Source: Fimenecus sp045613065 (GTDB taxonomy: Bacteria; Bacillota; Clostridia; Oscillospirales; Acutalibacteraceae). From it: a DNA stretch of 58,272 bases. A program made the translations under genes and the position numbers. The number at the start of each line of letters is the position of its first letter. Position 1 is the stretch's first letter. Below, piece after piece: positions 25,101 through 31,844 of the stretch. The notes under the pieces are model-generated. The model was given only the letters and a program-made list of their open reading frames with translations. It was not told the origin of the DNA and did no database searches. The stretch covers positions 1-58,272 of the forward strand of contig JAZLAH010000038.1 of assembly GCA_045613065.1 (NCBI GenBank), written 5' to 3'.

Positions 25101-25890
25101 TTGTATGTTTGATAATTGTGATGGATTAACGAGCGTGAAAATTCCTGATGGTGTTACCAAAATTGGTAACAGTGCTTTTGCATACTGTGATAATTTAAAG
25201 TTTATTATTATTCCTACAAGTGTAACAAATATTGGTGAGCATGTATTTCAAGGTTCTAACAATTTTAAGGATATTTATTATAAAGGAGCAAAAGATACAT
25301 GGAGTGGAGTACGTATAGGTTTAAATTATGATTGGAATAAAATAACAATCCATTTCAATTACTGTGAGCATGATTATGTGGATGGAACTTGTACAGATTG
25401 TGCTAAAAATAAGCCGATTGCTCAAGAAATGTCCTCACAAATCCGTTTTGATAGAAATGAAGATGGTTCTTATGCAGGAACATTTGCTGTCCGTACTCGT
25501 GCTATGATTTCTGATGAAGAGTTTAAAGAATTAATTGGTTCAACAAATTCTGTTGCAATGAATAACATTGATAAAATCGGATTTGTATATAGCAAGGATA
25601 GTGAAAATTTCTCCGTAACATCAGCACAAGCGGTTGCACAAGGAGAAAAAATAGCAGGATATACAGATGCTCCAGTTAAATATGTTCAGGATGCTGATGG
25701 ATATTACATGTTCACTTGTCTTGTAACAGATATTCCTGACCACGATAAAGGATATACATTGTCTGCATATGCATATGTCTGTGTAAATGGAAAATGGTAT
25801 TTCAGTGAAACACCTATGAATGCTGATTTTAATTCTCTTTATTCAACATATTATCCAATTGCTTGTGAAAAGTATGGTTGGGATGCCTAA
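22192..25890 (+). CDS. Large secreted BspA-type leucine-rich repeat protein
   Basis: A 1232-residue surface protein. A signal peptide (residues 1-30) precedes a cap module, SGTCGANVTWTYDEESGTLT, also found in the LRR protein at 52113. It is followed by some 38 repeats of about 23 residues (consensus: L-T-S-I-T-I-P-D-S-V-T-T-I-G-x-x-A-F-x-x-C) of the LRR_5/BspA class. Two breaks contain D-x-x-AWC segments (near residues 280 and 540). After the repeats, CEHDYVDGTCTDC leads to a C-terminal domain of about 160 residues (MSSQIRFDRNEDGSYAGTF and on) that I did not recognise. There is no LPXTG motif or membrane anchor. Such proteins bind host or microbial surfaces. A 41-residue peptide gene follows after 17 bp. 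Confidence 0.9.
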   Translation: MKKTIIKSLSVMLAVVLTITAAPLSGFVGLELPEWLDFSIVSKAATSGTCGANVTWTYDEESGTLTISGTGAMKEYSHTKRPWVNFKDNIKNVVIENGVTAVSNNAFYSCNNLTSVIIPNSVITIGDYAFESCDDLASITIPDSVTTIGQYAFFNCDKLTSITIPDSVTTIGDCIFYSCNSLTTVTLPNSVTTINYKMFSYCNNLINVTIGDCVTTIGEQAFYNCTSLTSLTIPDTVTTIGDSAFFGCSSLTSVTLGNSVTEIGNGAFGSCENLEEINIKDIYAWCNIYFGNSNSNPLKYAETFKLNGDVITDIVIPDGITQINKYAFYSSKSLKSITIPDSVTIIGDEAFYYCKNLESVTMRNGLTTISDSAFSKCTSLTDIIIPDSVTLIANSAFYNCSSLVDVVLSYNLTTIGKSAFMGCENLKNIVIPDSVKSIGSQAFYGCKKLANATLPNGLTTISDSLFYLCESLTSITIPDSVTEISEYAFRYCRNLSNVSIGKGVTSIGMNAFEQCIALTSITMDNSIMSIDTQAFYNCDKIKEVNITDLSAWCSTTFISTPLKSGADLLLNGEKITSLEIPDNITRINDYAFMFCNTITSVTIPDSVTSIGNHAFDSCKNLTSVTIPNSVTTIGDSAFEDCSNLTNVTIPNSVTTIGEEAFYGCTRITSMIIPDSVTTIGVRAFMHCGSLTNIKISNSVTIISGATFSYCNSLKNVVIPDSVTTIGNSAFSNSGITSITIPDSVTVIDNYAFNRCYKLTNVIISSSVTTIGKYAFSDCDKLTSITIPDSVTTIGDSAFEDCSNLTTVTIPDSVTSIGLNAFGKTGNLTSITVDNNNQYYSNDEYGVLFNKDKTTLIKYPVSGTETNYIIPDGVTTISENAFDNCDKLTSIIIPNSVVLISSYAFYDCDGLNNIVIPDSVTTLGDHIFSYCDNIENATMGNGITTCGSHTFYDCKKFKNVTLSKNLKEISTCMFDNCDGLTSVKIPDGVTKIGNSAFAYCDNLKFIIIPTSVTNIGEHVFQGSNNFKDIYYKGAKDTWSGVRIGLNYDWNKITIHFNYCEHDYVDGTCTDCAKNKPIAQEMSSQIRFDRNEDGSYAGTFAVRTRAMISDEEFKELIGSTNSVAMNNIDKIGFVYSKDSENFSVTSAQAVAQGEKIAGYTDAPVKYVQDADGYYMFTCLVTDIPDHDKGYTLSAYAYVCVNGKWYFSETPMNADFNSLYSTYYPIACEKYGWDA
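22480..25280 (+). repeat. In-gene 69-bp LRR repeat array with identical blocks
   Basis: The LRR units repeat with a period near 69 bp. Most have diverged, but two pairs are identical in DNA: 22655-22710 equals 24521-24576 (56 bp), and 24079-24127 equals 24559-24607 (49 bp). The shared block 24559-24607 touches both sets, so this part is a mosaic of recent copying. Confidence 0.8.
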
Positions 25891-25907
25891 ACAGAAAGGA
25901 AAGAAAT

Positions 25908-26033
25908 ATGAAAGAATATTTAACACCTGATTTTGATGTTACAATTTATGAAGTTGAAGACGTAATAACAGCATCAAATATTCAAATCGGCAAAAATGAC
26001 CCTAATGGTAACGATGACGATTGGTTCGGATAA
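25908..26033 (+). CDS. 41-residue peptide with YxxP leader motif
   Basis: A complete small gene: AAGGAAAG ribosome site, ATG 25908, TAA 26031. The product starts MKEYLTPDFDVTIYEVEDV and ends in an Asn/Asp/Gly-rich tail with a C-terminal WFG. Tyr4-x-x-Pro7, the acidic middle and an ITAS break at residues 20-23 parallel the candidate precursor at 8330-8599. It sits 17 bp after the LRR gene and before a strong terminator, so it is expressed with the LRR protein. It could be an orphan RiPP precursor fed to the distant radical SAM system, or an unrelated small peptide. No maturase is adjacent. Confidence 0.6.
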   Translation: MKEYLTPDFDVTIYEVEDVITASNIQIGKNDPNGNDDDWFG

Positions 26034-26051
26034 TAAAATTATTTAACAATT

Positions 26052-26080
26052 AAAGGACCTCAATGAGGTCCTTTAATTAT
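26052..26080 (+). terminator. Intrinsic terminator after the LRR and small peptide genes
   Basis: A ten-base stem (AAAGGACCTC with GAGGTCCTTT) and a three-base loop AAT, followed by TTAATTAT. The same stem recurs at 37470 and 38911. Confidence 0.85.
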
Positions 26081-26100
26081 ACTGTCTGCGACAAAGTAAA

Positions 26101-26125
26101 AGCGTGGTCAATTCAAGACCACGCT
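26101..26125 (-). terminator. Intrinsic terminator after the VanY-like gene
   Basis: A nine-base perfect stem (AGCGTGGTC with GACCACGCT) and a loop AATTCAA. On the minus strand it runs into TTTTACTTTG, 22 bp past the stop at 26147. Confidence 0.8.
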
Positions 26126-26146
26126 CTATTGTTGTATTATCAAATT

Positions 26147-26968
26147 TTATACTGCACCTAAAAATTCTTCAAGGCAGAGGTTTTGTTCTTTCATTTCTGT
26201 TGCAACCTCAATGCCAACATATCTCCAATGCCATGGCTGATAAATCATACCTGTAATATCAGTTTTATCTTCAGGATAACGGAGAATAAAACCGTAATTA
26301 TGAGCATTTGCTACAAGCCATTTGTATTCGTTTGTCGAAGCAAATCCTGCACTTGCACTGATTACATCAACTGCAAGTCCTGCACCATTTTCACTACATC
26401 CTGCAGGTTCAACTCGTTTTTCAGCACTGAGTTTTGCCTCGTCTTCAGGAAGTCCCTGAAGAATAAAAGCCTGAACTTTGTTATCATAGATTGTTTTCTG
26501 TCTTTGATAACTACAATATCCTGAATAAGGAGTAAGAATAACATCTTCTGTCAATGCGGCGTTATACATTAATCTGTATGCTTCTGCAACACGGATATCT
26601 GCTGTAACTGAACTGTTCTCAATTACATAAGCTGTTGATGGTGTGTAATTTCTATCAAGTGGATAATTTTTATTGATAAGTGTCAATGCCCAGTTTTCAC
26701 TTAACAGAACACTTGTTGGTTTGTAGTTATCCCATATAATCGGTTCTTCTGTAATTTCTTCAGTAACTTCTTCAGGTTCGGTAGTTTCCTCTTCAACAGG
26801 TTTGGTTGGTGCTTTTGTTGTGGTTTCATCTATTGTAGGAGTTTCAATAGGTGCTGTGTTGTAATCGCCACCACGACAAAATGCAAAATAAAGAATTAAA
26901 AGTGAACCTAAAATTATTGTGAGTGAAATCAAAAGTATTCCACGGATTTTTAACTGTCTTTTTTTCAT
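26147..26968 (-). CDS. VanY-like M15B family protein with substituted catalytic residues
   Basis: A 273-residue protein. A membrane anchor (residues 9-30) and a Thr/Glu/Pro-rich spacer (40-78) precede a domain of the VanY D,D-carboxypeptidase family. Length, order and many residues fit (TPYSGYCSYQRQ, ENGAGLAVDVI, YQPWHWRYVG). Key positions differ: the arginine of GYRSY is Cys152, the zinc His of SEH-x-x-G is Asn194, and the catalytic Glu of EPWHWRY is Gln244. Asp201 and His247 remain. I infer little or no peptidase activity, perhaps a peptidoglycan-binding role. It has its own promoter (27005-27033). Confidence 0.85.
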   Translation of the reverse strand: MKKRQLKIRGILLISLTIILGSLLILYFAFCRGGDYNTAPIETPTIDETTTKAPTKPVEEETTEPEEVTEEITEEPIIWDNYKPTSVLLSENWALTLINKNYPLDRNYTPSTAYVIENSSVTADIRVAEAYRLMYNAALTEDVILTPYSGYCSYQRQKTIYDNKVQAFILQGLPEDEAKLSAEKRVEPAGCSENGAGLAVDVISASAGFASTNEYKWLVANAHNYGFILRYPEDKTDITGMIYQPWHWRYVGIEVATEMKEQNLCLEEFLGAV

Positions 26969-27004
26969 ATTTACATCCTTAAATTTAGTTTGTTTTTGTA
27001 TTAT

Positions 27005-27033
27005 AGTTTAGCCTTTTTTCTGCCTTATGTCAA
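27005..27033 (-). promoter_or_regulatory. Sigma-A promoter for the VanY-like gene
   Basis: Minus strand: -35 TTGACA (27028-27033), a 17-bp spacer, and -10 TAAACT (27005-27010). A second TATAAT-like box lies 5 bp further on. Confidence 0.65.
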
Positions 27034-27059
27034 TATTTGCAAATTTTTTAAAATTTATA

Positions 27060-27088
27060 GTGACTTAAGAAAAAAAGTGTGATACAAT
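27060..27088 (+). promoter_or_regulatory. Sigma-A promoter for the M28 peptidase gene
   Basis: -35 GTGACT (27060-27065), a 17-bp spacer, and -10 TACAAT (27083-27088) with extended TGA, 38 bp before GTG 27126. Confidence 0.65.
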
Positions 27089-27125
27089 ACTTTAGAATAT
27101 ACTTATGTCATAGGAGGTTTCCGTA

Positions 27126-28397
27126 GTGAAAGCTTATGAGAGTAATGCTCATTATCCATCAAAGGTTCGTGAGTGTTCTAATTTTGCTATTAGAGAAATA
27201 AAAAAAGTGTGCAAAGAGGTAGGTCCTCGTCCAGCAGGTTATGAGGGAGAGGCAAAAGGTCAGGATTATGTTGAAAAACTTATGACTCCTATTGCCGACG
27301 AAGTTAAGAGAGAGAAGTTTACATTAAGCCCTAAAGCATTTATGAGTTGGGTTATGATTGACGGTGCATTGGCACTTGTTGCAGCTATTCTCGGAATCCT
27401 TTGCTTTGCATTCAATATGCCACCTGTTGTTGAAACAGTATTGAGAGTTGTTTCTGTTGCTCTTGTTGTGCTTGCTGTTTTCTTCCTTCTCGGTGAATTC
27501 CTTTTCTACAAAGAAGTGCTTGACCCATTCTTTAAAAAAGAAGAATCAAGTAATGTTATCTGTACAAGAAAAGCATCAGGTGAAACAAAGAGAAGAATTA
27601 TCATAGGTGGTCATATGGATACTGCTTATGAATGGAGATACACTTACCTTGGTGGACCAAAATTAGTTACAACAGTTGTTGTCAGTGCAGTTCTTGGTCT
27701 TTTAATTACAATGGGTCTTTCAATCGCAGGTTTCTTTGTTGATAATCGTACAGCAGAAATCGTTATGATTGTTGTTCAGGCTCTTATGATTCCTGCACTT
27801 ATTTCAGTAATGTTCTTTGTGAACTGGAAATTGCCTGTTGATGGTGCAGCTGATGACCTTACAGGTGTGTTTACATCAATGGCAGCACTCCTTTATTTCA
27901 AACATAACGATATCCGTCTTGAAAACACTGAAATCGTTGCAATGTCAGTAGGTGCTGAAGAAGAAGGTCTTCGTGGTTCAAAAGCATTTGCAAAAGCTCA
28001 TGGTGATGAGTATAAAAATGATGGTGTTGAAACAATTTTCATTGCTCTGGATACTCTTCGTGACTATGACTTTATGGGAATTGTCACAAAAGATATGACT
28101 GCTACAGTTGGTCTTGATAAACAAGCTTGTGCTCTTATGAAAAAAGCTAGTGAAAATGCAGGTGTGCCTGTTAATTTCACAACAACTCCATTGGGTTCAA
28201 CTGATGCTGCAGCAATGCAACAGGGTGGAATCAAATCAGTAGCATTTACAAGTATGGACCCTGCTCCTGCAAGATATTATCACACTCGTGATGATAATGT
28301 GAGTGTACTTGAAATGAAAACACTTGAAGATTCACTTAAAGTAGTACTTGAAACAATTTTCTTGTTCGATGAACAGGGACTTAAAGACAGTTATTAA
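27126..28397 (+). CDS. M28 family zinc aminopeptidase with membrane segments
   Basis: A 423-residue membrane-associated peptidase. The dizinc site is recognisable: His/Asp in IIGGHMDTAYEW, bridging Asp in VDGAADDLTG, the Glu pair in VGAEEEGLRGS, and His in YYHTRDDNVS. Four hydrophobic segments interrupt the fold: two near residues 78-122, two between the first zinc motif and VDGAADD (near 180-235). This points to a membrane-embedded M28 variant. The start is GTG 27126, behind AGGAGG. A lipoprotein gene follows 25 bp on, likely in the same transcript. Confidence 0.87.
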   Translation: MKAYESNAHYPSKVRECSNFAIREIKKVCKEVGPRPAGYEGEAKGQDYVEKLMTPIADEVKREKFTLSPKAFMSWVMIDGALALVAAILGILCFAFNMPPVVETVLRVVSVALVVLAVFFLLGEFLFYKEVLDPFFKKEESSNVICTRKASGETKRRIIIGGHMDTAYEWRYTYLGGPKLVTTVVVSAVLGLLITMGLSIAGFFVDNRTAEIVMIVVQALMIPALISVMFFVNWKLPVDGAADDLTGVFTSMAALLYFKHNDIRLENTEIVAMSVGAEEEGLRGSKAFAKAHGDEYKNDGVETIFIALDTLRDYDFMGIVTKDMTATVGLDKQACALMKKASENAGVPVNFTTTPLGSTDAAAMQQGGIKSVAFTSMDPAPARYYHTRDDNVSVLEMKTLEDSLKVVLETIFLFDEQGLKDSY

Positions 28398-28422
28398 TTT
28401 CACCGAAAAGGGGAAAAGAAAT

Positions 28423-29550
28423 ATGAAAAAGAATTTTATAAGAGTTATTGCTGTTGTATTGGCATTCACAATGCTTGCAGTATCATTTGCAGGTTGCAGT
28501 ACATCAGAGGTTGAACGACCAGTTGCAGTTGAATCAAAAACAGACCTTAAGGATGTTGCATTTAAATTTACATACGGAGAATTAAAAGAAATCCTCCCTG
28601 GTGATAAACTCGCAACACTTTATGAAAACTTCAATAAGAAGACAGATGACAGAGTTGTTGAACTTTCATATTATGAACTTGTTTCAAAATTTGGTTCAGA
28701 AGAATACTTCAATGATATTTTAGGCCTTATTTCTGATGAAGAATGGGCACAGTTTACAGGAAATCAGCAGGAAGTTCTTGATTATTTTAATGGTATGATT
28801 AACGACATCAAGACAAATGGTACTGCAAGAGTTTCATATAGTGAAGGCTTCTGGATTAATCACGGTGACGGAGTTGTATTTAAGTCAGAAGATGGAAAAG
28901 AACTTGAAAATCAAGACAAATTCCGTGCAGCATTCCGTCTTTATGCTGATACAGCACTTAAGGATATCGGTTCATTCCTTATGAATCGTGGTCAGGACGA
29001 AGCAACAGAATTTGAAGCAGATTTAACTGATGTTATTTATCCTCTTGGTGAAAAGAGTGCAAGTACATTGACTCTTGCTGACCTTTATACAGATGAAGAA
29101 ACAAATACATTCCCAATTTATACTTCAATTGTTCCTACTTTTGTTCACGACCTTGCTGAAGATGGTAGCAACGCAGAAGACGAAAATGGCGAATATATCT
29201 TTGTTCCATCAGAACTTTATAGAACAATCAATATGGTTGTAAAACCTGAAGAATCAAGTGTTAAAAAGGCATTTTCAATCCGTGAAAAAGATGGAATTAT
29301 GGAACAGTTCAAGGTTGCTGAAACATATATGGTTCTTAACTCATTTGAAATTGCATTTACACCTTGCAGAGTTATAGCAGGTATTAATGCTGTTACTGAT
29401 GAAATGGCATACACAACGTATGAAAAGAATATGATTATTACAGCAAATATCACATTTACAGGTACTTTGGCTGAATATGGTACAGTTGTTGTTGAATTCC
29501 CATGTACTTCTTCTCTTACATATAACTTTGGTTGGCAGGTAGAAGCATAA
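28423..29550 (+). CDS. Lipoprotein of unknown function
   Basis: A 375-residue predicted lipoprotein. The signal ends in the lipobox VSFAGC with Cys25 as the acylated residue. The mature part is acidic with no recognised enzyme motif: FKFTYGELKEILPGDK, an amphipathic central part, and a beta-rich C-terminus (NMIITANITFTGTLAEYG). The start is ATG 28423, which has AAGGGGAAAAG upstream; ORF extension to 28348 would run back into the peptidase gene. Partnership with the M28 peptidase is suggested by the 25-bp spacing only. A terminator follows. Confidence 0.75.
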   Translation: MKKNFIRVIAVVLAFTMLAVSFAGCSTSEVERPVAVESKTDLKDVAFKFTYGELKEILPGDKLATLYENFNKKTDDRVVELSYYELVSKFGSEEYFNDILGLISDEEWAQFTGNQQEVLDYFNGMINDIKTNGTARVSYSEGFWINHGDGVVFKSEDGKELENQDKFRAAFRLYADTALKDIGSFLMNRGQDEATEFEADLTDVIYPLGEKSASTLTLADLYTDEETNTFPIYTSIVPTFVHDLAEDGSNAEDENGEYIFVPSELYRTINMVVKPEESSVKKAFSIREKDGIMEQFKVAETYMVLNSFEIAFTPCRVIAGINAVTDEMAYTTYEKNMIITANITFTGTLAEYGTVVVEFPCTSSLTYNFGWQVEA

Positions 29551-29567
29551 AAATTTTGAAATTACTC

Positions 29568-29602
29568 AGCGGTATTCTTAGTTGAATACCGCTTTTCTTT
29601 TT
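29568..29602 (+). terminator. Intrinsic terminator after the peptidase-lipoprotein pair
   Basis: A ten-base stem (AGCGGTATTC with GAATACCGCT), a loop TTAGTT, and a tail TTTCTTTTT. Confidence 0.88.
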
Positions 29603-29603
29603 A

Positions 29604-29632
29604 TTGACAATGTATATCATATAGAATACAAT
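29604..29632 (+). promoter_or_regulatory. Strong sigma-A promoter for the surface hydrolase
   Basis: -35 TTGACA (29604-29609), a 17-bp spacer and -10 TACAAT (29627-29632), 39 bp before ATG 29672. Confidence 0.82.
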
Positions 29633-29671
29633 AGATATGATATTATTCTTTTTTGAAATGAGGACAAGGAT

Positions 29672-31735
29672 ATGAAAAAAGTTTTATCTGTAATTCTTGC
29701 AATTGTTATGGTGTTATCTTCTCTTTCATTTTTTGTGTTTGCAAAGGAAGAAGAATTAGTACCTGTTGTTGTTTTACAGGGCTATTCAGGACCAACTCTC
29801 GTTTATGCGGATGAAAATGGTGACCCTATAATTGACGAGGAAACAGGGGATGTAATAAAAGCTTGGCCTGTTGATTTTGGCAAAATAGGTGAACAAATTC
29901 TTGAGGCTTTGCCTGGAATGGTAGCAGGTAAGATTATGGGTGAAGATGCGATTGTTGAAGCAGCAGTGCCTATTGTTAAAGAAACTCTTATGCCTCTTGT
30001 AATTCTTGAGGACGGCACTTCTTGGCAGAATCTTACTTATTATCCAAAAGGTGCAGCAGCAACTCAGGTTTCAACACTTATTGAAAAGGAAATGGAAGAA
30101 TACATTCCTGAAAGCATTTTTGTTGAAGAAGCAATCAGTCGTGTTGGTGCTGAAAATGTTTTCGGTTTTACATTTGACTGGCGAAGAAGTCAGATTGATT
30201 ATGCAAAGGCTCTTGATGAATATATTCAGGAAGTAAAGGAAATAACAGGTAGTGATAAAGTCGATATTATGGGACTCAGTCATGGTGGTCAGTATGGTAC
30301 AACATACCTTTATTACTATGGCGATAAAGGTGATGTAAGAAATGCAATTCTTGCAAATCCTGCAACAGGCGGAACATCATTTGTAAGTACAATTTTTATG
30401 AATGAATATGTTGACCTTGATTTAAAGAATATTATGCAGTTTATTCAGTATTCATTTGATATGGAAGAAGATTATGATTGGATATTTGACATTCTTTCTT
30501 TGGAAAACATCGTTGGTGGTATAAACAGAGTTATACAAGAAGAAAGAATCATTTACAGACTTTCAAACATTCCATCGCTTCTCGACTTTGTACCTATGGA
30601 CAGATTTCAGGAGGTTGTGGAAAACATTGGTCTTAATGCAGAGCAAAACGGAAAACTCTATTATGATACAGTTAAGTATCATACAGATGTTCATACAGGA
30701 ACAAATCTTGCAGAAAGACTAGCAGAATTACAGGACAATGGAACAAAAATAGGCTATATTGTTGGTTGTGGATATACTGCATTAAGTAGTATTGGAACAA
30801 ATTCCGATTTCCTTATTGATACATATCTTGGTTCAGGTGGTGCTACTTGTGCACCTTTCGGTGAAACCTTTGAAGTAGATTATGTTCAGAAAGGAACTAT
30901 TTGTGATAATCCAAAACATTATCATATTTCACCTGAATTTAATATTGATGCTTCAACAGGTGCATTGCCTGACAACACTTGGTATGCAATAGGTCAGGGA
31001 CATGGTCAGTATTTCAATGAACCATATACAAGACAGATTGTATGTGATTTCCTTTGGGGAGACCTTGAAACTGTGTTTGATGATGACAGATATCCTCAGT
31101 TTAATTATACACAGAAACATGCTGATAATATCTATGTTCATTTCAATAATACAGATGTGGGTTATCATTCATCTGCAGATACGGAATTGATTGTTGAAAA
31201 TCTTTCAAGAACATCACCAATTCATATTGTTTGTGTCGAAGTCAATGGAGCAGATTTGGATTATGTTTACGAAATGAATACAGTGCTTCATGTTGGTGAA
31301 AAATATGTGATTGACATAGAAAATATTTCACCTGAAACTGCAGATAAACCATTTAAAGTTGCAGTGACATATATAATCGATAACACTATGAAAACTTTTG
31401 TAACAAAGGAATTCAGCTTTATTGCAATGAGTGATGAAAATATGGAAATCTATTCACATCTTGCAAAGAAAACTGGCGGTGAAGATGTAGAACCTGCTCC
31501 TGAAGAAACAATTAAACATGAAGAACCTACTTATGAGGATGAAACTGAAACAAAACCAACTCCAGAAAAGCCTGTTGTTAATGAAACAACAACAGAGGAA
31601 AATAAAGACACAATAAATGATGTTGAAATTCCTAATACAGATGGTTTTAAGGCAAATTCAGTTGTAGTTGCACTTGCTGTATGTGGAGTTGCTCTTGCAA
31701 CAACTGCAGTTGTACTCAAGAAAAAAGAAGGTTAA
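29672..31735 (+). CDS. Secreted alpha/beta-hydrolase (lipase-like) with C-terminal cell-surface anchor
   Basis: A 687-residue exported hydrolase. The signal peptide (residues 1-25) is followed by an alpha/beta-hydrolase domain with the nucleophile elbow MGLSHGG (Ser203) and a region like LCAT/lipase proteins (FGFTFDWRRSQIDYA). The catalytic His is probably in the GQGHGQYF region near residue 445. After an Ig-like part comes a Pro/Glu/Thr-rich wall-spanning linker, IPNTDGF, a hydrophobic stretch and KKKEG. That order is the layout of a sortase signal with an unusual motif in place of LPXTG. Substrate unknown; ester lipids are likely. Confidence 0.83.
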   Translation: MKKVLSVILAIVMVLSSLSFFVFAKEEELVPVVVLQGYSGPTLVYADENGDPIIDEETGDVIKAWPVDFGKIGEQILEALPGMVAGKIMGEDAIVEAAVPIVKETLMPLVILEDGTSWQNLTYYPKGAAATQVSTLIEKEMEEYIPESIFVEEAISRVGAENVFGFTFDWRRSQIDYAKALDEYIQEVKEITGSDKVDIMGLSHGGQYGTTYLYYYGDKGDVRNAILANPATGGTSFVSTIFMNEYVDLDLKNIMQFIQYSFDMEEDYDWIFDILSLENIVGGINRVIQEERIIYRLSNIPSLLDFVPMDRFQEVVENIGLNAEQNGKLYYDTVKYHTDVHTGTNLAERLAELQDNGTKIGYIVGCGYTALSSIGTNSDFLIDTYLGSGGATCAPFGETFEVDYVQKGTICDNPKHYHISPEFNIDASTGALPDNTWYAIGQGHGQYFNEPYTRQIVCDFLWGDLETVFDDDRYPQFNYTQKHADNIYVHFNNTDVGYHSSADTELIVENLSRTSPIHIVCVEVNGADLDYVYEMNTVLHVGEKYVIDIENISPETADKPFKVAVTYIIDNTMKTFVTKEFSFIAMSDENMEIYSHLAKKTGGEDVEPAPEETIKHEEPTYEDETETKPTPEKPVVNETTTEENKDTINDVEIPNTDGFKANSVVVALAVCGVALATTAVVLKKKEG

Positions 31736-31755
31736 ACAATACTAAAATTTACATA

Positions 31756-31785
31756 GGACAGTGTGAAATTCCACTGTCCTTTTCT
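31756..31785 (+). terminator. Intrinsic terminator after the surface hydrolase
   Basis: An eight-base stem (GGACAGTG with CACTGTCC), a loop TGAAATTC, then TTTTCT. Confidence 0.85.
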
Positions 31786-31786
31786 A

Positions 31787-31815
31787 TTGCAATATGGTTT
31801 GCATTTTGGTAAAAT
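31787..31815 (+). promoter_or_regulatory. Sigma-A promoter for the GH13 gene
   Basis: -35 TTGCAA (31787-31792), a 17-bp spacer, and -10 TAAAAT (31810-31815) in the extended form TGGTAAAAT. Confidence 0.72.
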
Positions 31816-31844
31816 GAATTAATATTTGTTTTGGCGGTGTCATA

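Noticed and set aside
22480..25280. Regular 69-bp repeats that might suggest a CRISPR array or satellite
   Set aside because: The repeats are in frame, code for LRR_5 units, have no unique spacers and no cas genes nearby.
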